NCBI RefSeq assembly: GCF_000719095.1
Contig: NZ_JOEH01000033.1
Span: 32,664 to 96,663 of the forward strand
DNA length: 64,000 nt
DNA from: Streptacidiphilus jeojiense
Lineage (GTDB): Bacteria > Actinomycetota > Actinomycetes > Streptomycetales > Streptomycetaceae
Direction: 5' to 3'
Part shown: in pieces, positions 60,255 through 64,000 of the stretch
Position numbering within the stretch: the stretch's first letter is position 1
Layout of the letters: the number at the start of each line of letters is the position of its first letter
Translations under genes and position numbers: made by a program
The notes under the pieces: model-generated
Database searches by the model: none
What the model was told of the DNA's origin: nothing
What the model saw: the letters and a program-made list of their open reading frames with translations, nothing else

Positions 60255-63200
60255 GTGCAGGGACGTATCAAGAGGGGTGGCGGCGGCCCGGGCGACCCGG
60301 CGGACCGCGAAGCAGCCGTTCGTCAGCAGCAGGCGCCCCCGGCGCCGGCTGGTGACCCGGGCCGGGAGGGCGGCGGCTCCACGAGCAGCCGACAGCGGAC
60401 CGCGGACGCCGCGAAGGCCCGAATAGGACGGCTCACGCCGACCCGGGTCACCGGTATGCGGCGGTACGCGCTGAGCAACTGGCGCATCCGGACCAGGCTG
60501 ACCGCACTGCTGATCCTCCCGGTGATCGCGGCCATGGTGCTGGGTGGATTCCGCATCCAGGCCTCGCTGCAGACCCAGCAGCAGCTCTCCAAGGCCTCCC
60601 AGCTCGGTGAGCTCGCCCAGAGCGCGACCCTGCTGGCGACCGCGCTGGAGGACGAGCGCGACACCTCGGCGGGTATCGCCACCGCCAAGGGGGACAAGAC
60701 CGCTGACGCCATCGCGGCGGCGTTCAAGATCACCACCACCCGGCAGATCAACTTCACCAAGCTGACCAACAACCTGAACTTCGCCGACCTGCCCGGCAAC
60801 GGCGTCGACATCAAGAGCATCGACAAGAACCTGGACGGGATCGCCCTGATCCGGCAGGAGTCGTTCGCCCACGGCGGCAGCAACATCCTGCAGTCCGTCA
60901 ACGCCTACGACGGCCTGATCAAGCCGCTGCTGACGCTCAGCCAGGACATCGCCCTGGCCTCCAGCAACTCCGCGCTGATCCAGAGCACCCGTGCGCTCCA
61001 GGAGTTCTCGCAGTGGAAGGAGGACCAGTCGATCATCCGCGCGGTGATCAGCGCCTCCCTCGCGTCCGACCCGGTGGCACTGCAGCCCGGCGACCGGGCC
61101 TACGCCGCCGCCGCCCAGACCGACGCCCAGAACGCGGAGAGCACCTTCGAGGGCCTCTACGGCGGAGGCGTGACAGCCGCCAAGACGTTCTCCGCGACCT
61201 GGGCCAACAACATCAACGTCAAGCGGGCGACCTCGTTCTCGAACAGCGTCCTCGCGACCGGCGAGGGCTTCGCCGCCGTCCCGAACGTGCCGCCGTACAG
61301 CGACTGGGACGCTGAGGCCACCACCCAGATCAGCCTCATGGGCCAGGCCGAGAACGTCCTGGTCCTCGGCCTGAACGCGCAGACCAGCAGCCTGTCCAGC
61401 GCGGCCAAGACCGACGCCATCGTCAACTCGGTGCTGATCGGCCTGGTCCTGCTGGTCGCCATCGTCGGCGCCGTGATCGTGGCCCGGTCCATGGTCCGCA
61501 CGCTGAGCCGGATGCAGCACGCGGCCGAGGACGTCGCCGAGAACCGGCTGCCGGAGCTGGTCCGCACGCTGTCCGAGTCGGACCCGCAGGACGTGGACAC
61601 CTCGGTCGCACCGATCGGCATCAACACCACGGACGAGATCGGCCACGTGGCCCGAGCGTTCGACCAGGTGCACGCGCAGGCCGTCCGTCTGGCCGCCGAG
61701 CAGGCCCTGCTGCGAGGCAACATCAACGCGATGTTCACCAACCTCTCGCGCCGCTCCCAGGGCCTGATCCAGCGCCAGCTGTCGATGATCTCCGAGCTGG
61801 AGAGCCGCGAGGCCGACCCGGACCAGCTGGCCAGCCTCTTCAAGCTGGACCACCTCGCCACCCGTATGCGCCGCAACGGTGAGAACCTGCTGGTCCTCGC
61901 CGGTGAGGACCCCGGCCGCCGGTGGACCCGCCCGGTCCCGCTGGTCGACGTGCTCCGCGCCGCCGCCTCCGAGGTGGAGCAGTACGAGCGGATCGAGCTG
62001 GCCTCGGTGCCCACCGCCGACGTGGCCGGACGAGTCGTCAACGACCTCGTCCACCTGCTCGCCGAGCTGCTGGAGAACGCGACCTCGTTCTCCAGCCCGC
62101 AGACCCGGGTCCGGGTCACCGGCCACGCGCTGCCGGACGGCCGGGTGCTGGTCGAGATCCACGACACCGGCATCGGCCTCTCCCCCGACGACCTGGCCGA
62201 GATCAACGAGCGCCTGGCGAACCCGCCGGTGGTGGACGTCTCCGTCTCCCGCCGCATGGGCCTCTTCGTGGTCGGTCGACTCTCGCTGCGTCACGGCATC
62301 CGGATCCAGCTGCGTCCCAGCGACTCCGGCGGCACCACCGCGCTGGTCATGCTGCCCGTGGACGTCACCAACGCGGCGGAGCGCCGCGGCGGCGCGGCCG
62401 GCCCCGGCCAGCAGCGGCCGCAGGGCGCGCCCGGCCAGAACCCCGGCGGACCCGGCGGCGTGGGCATGCAGCAGCAGCGCGGCGCGATGCCCCAGGCCCC
62501 CGGTCGTGCGCCGCTGAGCGGCGGCCCGGCCGGCGGTCCCGGCGGACGGCCCTCGCTTCCCCCGCAGCCCGCTCCGCAGCCGGGCCTGCCCCGGCGCAGC
62601 GACACCCCCGGTCTGCCCCAGGGCTCCTCGCCGATGGGCGCCCCGGCGCCCGGCGGCCGCCCCGGCGGCCAGCAGCAGCCCGCACACGCCCAGCAGGACC
62701 CGACGCTGCAGAGCATGGCGCAGCAGGGCGGCCAGCAGCAGCGCGGTCCGCAGGGTCCGTTCGCACCGCAGCAGCCGCAGCAGCAGGGCATGCAGTCCCA
62801 GGGCCTGCAGCCGCCGGTCCCGCTGGACGAGCAGGGCCTGTGGGCCGAGCAGCCGCAGCACGGCTCGCCCGCCCCGACCGGCCGCGCAGCAGCCCCGGCC
62901 GCACGGCCCCAGGGTCCGGACGCCATGGACAGCACCGCGCAGTTCGCCCGGCCGCACTTCGACGAGGAGCCGGCCCGGCCGATCCCGCCGCAGCCGACGC
63001 CGCCGCGACCGGTCGAGCCGCAGTCCTTCGCACCGCAGCAGCCGCAGCAGCCCCAGCGGCCGCCGCAGGCCCCGTCCCAGCCGGTCCCGCCGCAGCAGCA
63101 GGTCCCGTCGCAGCCGGTGGCGCTCCCCGTCCCGGACGCGGCGAGCCACCCGCTGACCCGGGCCCTGCCGCCGGCCGAGGCCGGTGCGGGCAGCTCGCCG

Positions 63201-63863
63201 ATCTTCGAGGCGATGGAGTCCAACTGGTTCCGCAGCGGCCGTGCCGACCGGATGCGGGCGGTGCAGGTCACGCCGACCGGGCCGGACAGCCCGGAGCAGG
63301 CGCCCGCGCAGGCCCCGGCACCGCAGCGGCCGTCGCAGAACCGCTTCCAGCGCCCCGGCACCTCGGCGCCCCAGCCGCCGGTCCAGCAGGGGCCGGGCTC
63401 GGTCCAGCCGCCGCAGCAGTCCCAGTACCCGCAGCGTCCGGGGACCTCCGCCCCGTCCGTCGACGCGCCGTTCGGTGCTCCGCCGCAGCGGCCGATGCCG
63501 CAGCGCGGGGTCGGCGAGGGCATGCCCTCGGGCGCCAGCGCCACCGGTCAGTGGCGGACCTCCGCCAACGACGAGGTGTGGCGCCGGGCCGAGCAGGTCC
63601 GCGAACCCAGTGCCGGCGGGGTGCTCCCCTCCGGCCTCCCCCGCCGGGTGCCCAAGGCCAACCTGGTCCCGGGCACCGCGGAGTCCGCCCCGGCGGAAGG
63701 TCCCCAGCCCCAGGTCTCCCGTTCCCCCGAGGAGGTGCGCGGCCGGCTCACCAACCTGCGCCGCGGCATCCAGCAGGGACGTCAGGCCGGAGCAGGCGGC
63801 TCGAACCAGCCCAACCCCGGCGGCAACGCGGGCCCGTACGGCACCAACCCCCAGGAGCGTTGA
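60255..63863 (+). CDS. cvnA: Conservon sensor histidine kinase, CvnA type
   Basis: The first gene of a cvn conservon, which in streptomycetes encodes a kinase, a roadblock protein, a DUF742 protein and a GTPase acting like a G-protein receptor complex. It is 1202 residues from GTG. TM1 is at about 81-100. A nitrate/nitrite-sensing (NIT) type extracytoplasmic domain spans about 110-385 (ALEDERDTSAGIATAKGDKT). TM2 is at about 388-413, then HAMP. The ATPase has LLAELLENATSFSSPQTRV at about 600 and DTGIGLSPDDL at about 637. About 490 Pro/Gln-rich residues close it. No phosphoacceptor H-box is obvious. Confidence 0.9.
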   Translation: MQGRIKRGGGGPGDPADREAAVRQQQAPPAPAGDPGREGGGSTSSRQRTADAAKARIGRLTPTRVTGMRRYALSNWRIRTRLTALLILPVIAAMVLGGFRIQASLQTQQQLSKASQLGELAQSATLLATALEDERDTSAGIATAKGDKTADAIAAAFKITTTRQINFTKLTNNLNFADLPGNGVDIKSIDKNLDGIALIRQESFAHGGSNILQSVNAYDGLIKPLLTLSQDIALASSNSALIQSTRALQEFSQWKEDQSIIRAVISASLASDPVALQPGDRAYAAAAQTDAQNAESTFEGLYGGGVTAAKTFSATWANNINVKRATSFSNSVLATGEGFAAVPNVPPYSDWDAEATTQISLMGQAENVLVLGLNAQTSSLSSAAKTDAIVNSVLIGLVLLVAIVGAVIVARSMVRTLSRMQHAAEDVAENRLPELVRTLSESDPQDVDTSVAPIGINTTDEIGHVARAFDQVHAQAVRLAAEQALLRGNINAMFTNLSRRSQGLIQRQLSMISELESREADPDQLASLFKLDHLATRMRRNGENLLVLAGEDPGRRWTRPVPLVDVLRAAASEVEQYERIELASVPTADVAGRVVNDLVHLLAELLENATSFSSPQTRVRVTGHALPDGRVLVEIHDTGIGLSPDDLAEINERLANPPVVDVSVSRRMGLFVVGRLSLRHGIRIQLRPSDSGGTTALVMLPVDVTNAAERRGGAAGPGQQRPQGAPGQNPGGPGGVGMQQQRGAMPQAPGRAPLSGGPAGGPGGRPSLPPQPAPQPGLPRRSDTPGLPQGSSPMGAPAPGGRPGGQQQPAHAQQDPTLQSMAQQGGQQQRGPQGPFAPQQPQQQGMQSQGLQPPVPLDEQGLWAEQPQHGSPAPTGRAAAPAARPQGPDAMDSTAQFARPHFDEEPARPIPPQPTPPRPVEPQSFAPQQPQQPQRPPQAPSQPVPPQQQVPSQPVALPVPDAASHPLTRALPPAEAGAGSSPIFEAMESNWFRSGRADRMRAVQVTPTGPDSPEQAPAQAPAPQRPSQNRFQRPGTSAPQPPVQQGPGSVQPPQQSQYPQRPGTSAPSVDAPFGAPPQRPMPQRGVGEGMPSGASATGQWRTSANDEVWRRAEQVREPSAGGVLPSGLPRRVPKANLVPGTAESAPAEGPQPQVSRSPEEVRGRLTNLRRGIQQGRQAGAGGSNQPNPGGNAGPYGTNPQER

Positions 63864-63868
63864 TTCAG

Positions 63869-64000
63869 ATGAGTCAGATGTCCCAAGCGGCACACAATCT
63901 GAACTGGTTGATCACCAACTTCGTGGACAACACCCCCGGGGTGTCGCACACGGTGGTGGTCTCCGCCGACGGCCTCCTGCTCGCGATGTCCGAGGGCTTC
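63869..64000 (+). CDS. cvnB: Roadblock/LC7 protein, CvnB type (cut by window end)
   Basis: The first 44 codons, MSQMSQAAHNLNWLITNFVD and on, match the roadblock/LC7 N-terminus, continuing into VVSADGLLLAMSEGF. CvnB proteins partner the CvnD GTPase. It starts 5 bases after cvnA, with AGGAG inside the cvnA end. A second ATG three codons in is possible. Confidence 0.92.
   Translation, partial: MSQMSQAAHNLNWLITNFVDNTPGVSHTVVVSADGLLLAMSEGF

Overview
The window is high-GC actinobacterial chromosome. Gene content and order match the core region of Streptomyces-type chromosomes that runs from rpsP through proS, ftsH, ffh, glnD-glnB-amtB, nsdA, ftsY, smc, mutM-rnc-rpmF, recG, rpmB, thiL, ddl, gpsA, a HupS-type HU, leuCD/ndgR and gltX to a cvn conservon. 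NsdA, NdgR, lysine-tailed HU and CvnA-type kinases point to the Streptomycetaceae. Streptomyces, Kitasatospora and Streptacidiphilus cannot be separated from this sequence alone. No phage integrase, transposase, CRISPR array or rRNA is visible; this is mostly ordinary housekeeping chromosome with a few accessory patches.

Layout. 1-6.5 kb: the start of rpsP, a SprT-like zinc protein, proS, a methyltransferase, an FtsH protease and a RimJ-like acetyltransferase. 6.6-13.2 kb: ffh, a serine-acetyltransferase-like gene and the nitrogen operon amtB-glnB-glnD behind a GlnR-box-like site. 13.4-17.4 kb: nsdA, a small prim-pol-like gene and ftsY. 17.4-22.5 kb: an accessory patch with a two-gene ABC exporter, an AraC regulator and a cupin protein, set between ftsY and smc. 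22.4-30.4 kb: smc, a small coiled-coil gene, acylphosphatase, a secreted CAP protein, a PP2C-like phosphatase and galM. 30.5-39.4 kb: one long minus-strand block (DhaL-domain kinase, recG, rsmD, coaD, a coiled-coil DivIVA-like protein, a DUF177 protein, rpmF, rnc, mutM). 39.7-47.8 kb: rpmB, thiD, pfkA, thiL, a RAM-domain protein, a lipoprotein, ddl, gpsA, plsC and cofC. 47.8-56.2 kb: hupS, leuCD with divergent ndgR, a membrane glycosyltransferase-like gene and an ABC transporter. 56.3-60 kb: five tRNA genes (Gln, three Glu, Gln), gltX, an FAH-family enzyme and a 63-residue peptide gene. 60.2-64 kb: the start of a cvn conservon (sensor kinase cvnA, then cvnB cut by the window end).

Functional links. 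Ffh, FtsY and FtsH are the targeting and quality-control arms for membrane proteins. AmtB, PII and GlnD form the ammonium uptake and sensing unit. NdgR divergent from leuCD is its known regulatory arrangement. GltX beside tRNA-Glu and tRNA-Gln genes fits the indirect Gln-tRNA route of actinobacteria.

Features that stand out are a family of dispersed elements carrying a GCGCAGTTCC-type core at five intergenic loci, always just 3' of a gene; a 63-residue peptide with a duplicated TANPRRT motif; a 21-bp tandem repeat upstream of nsdA; and the exporter/AraC/cupin patch.
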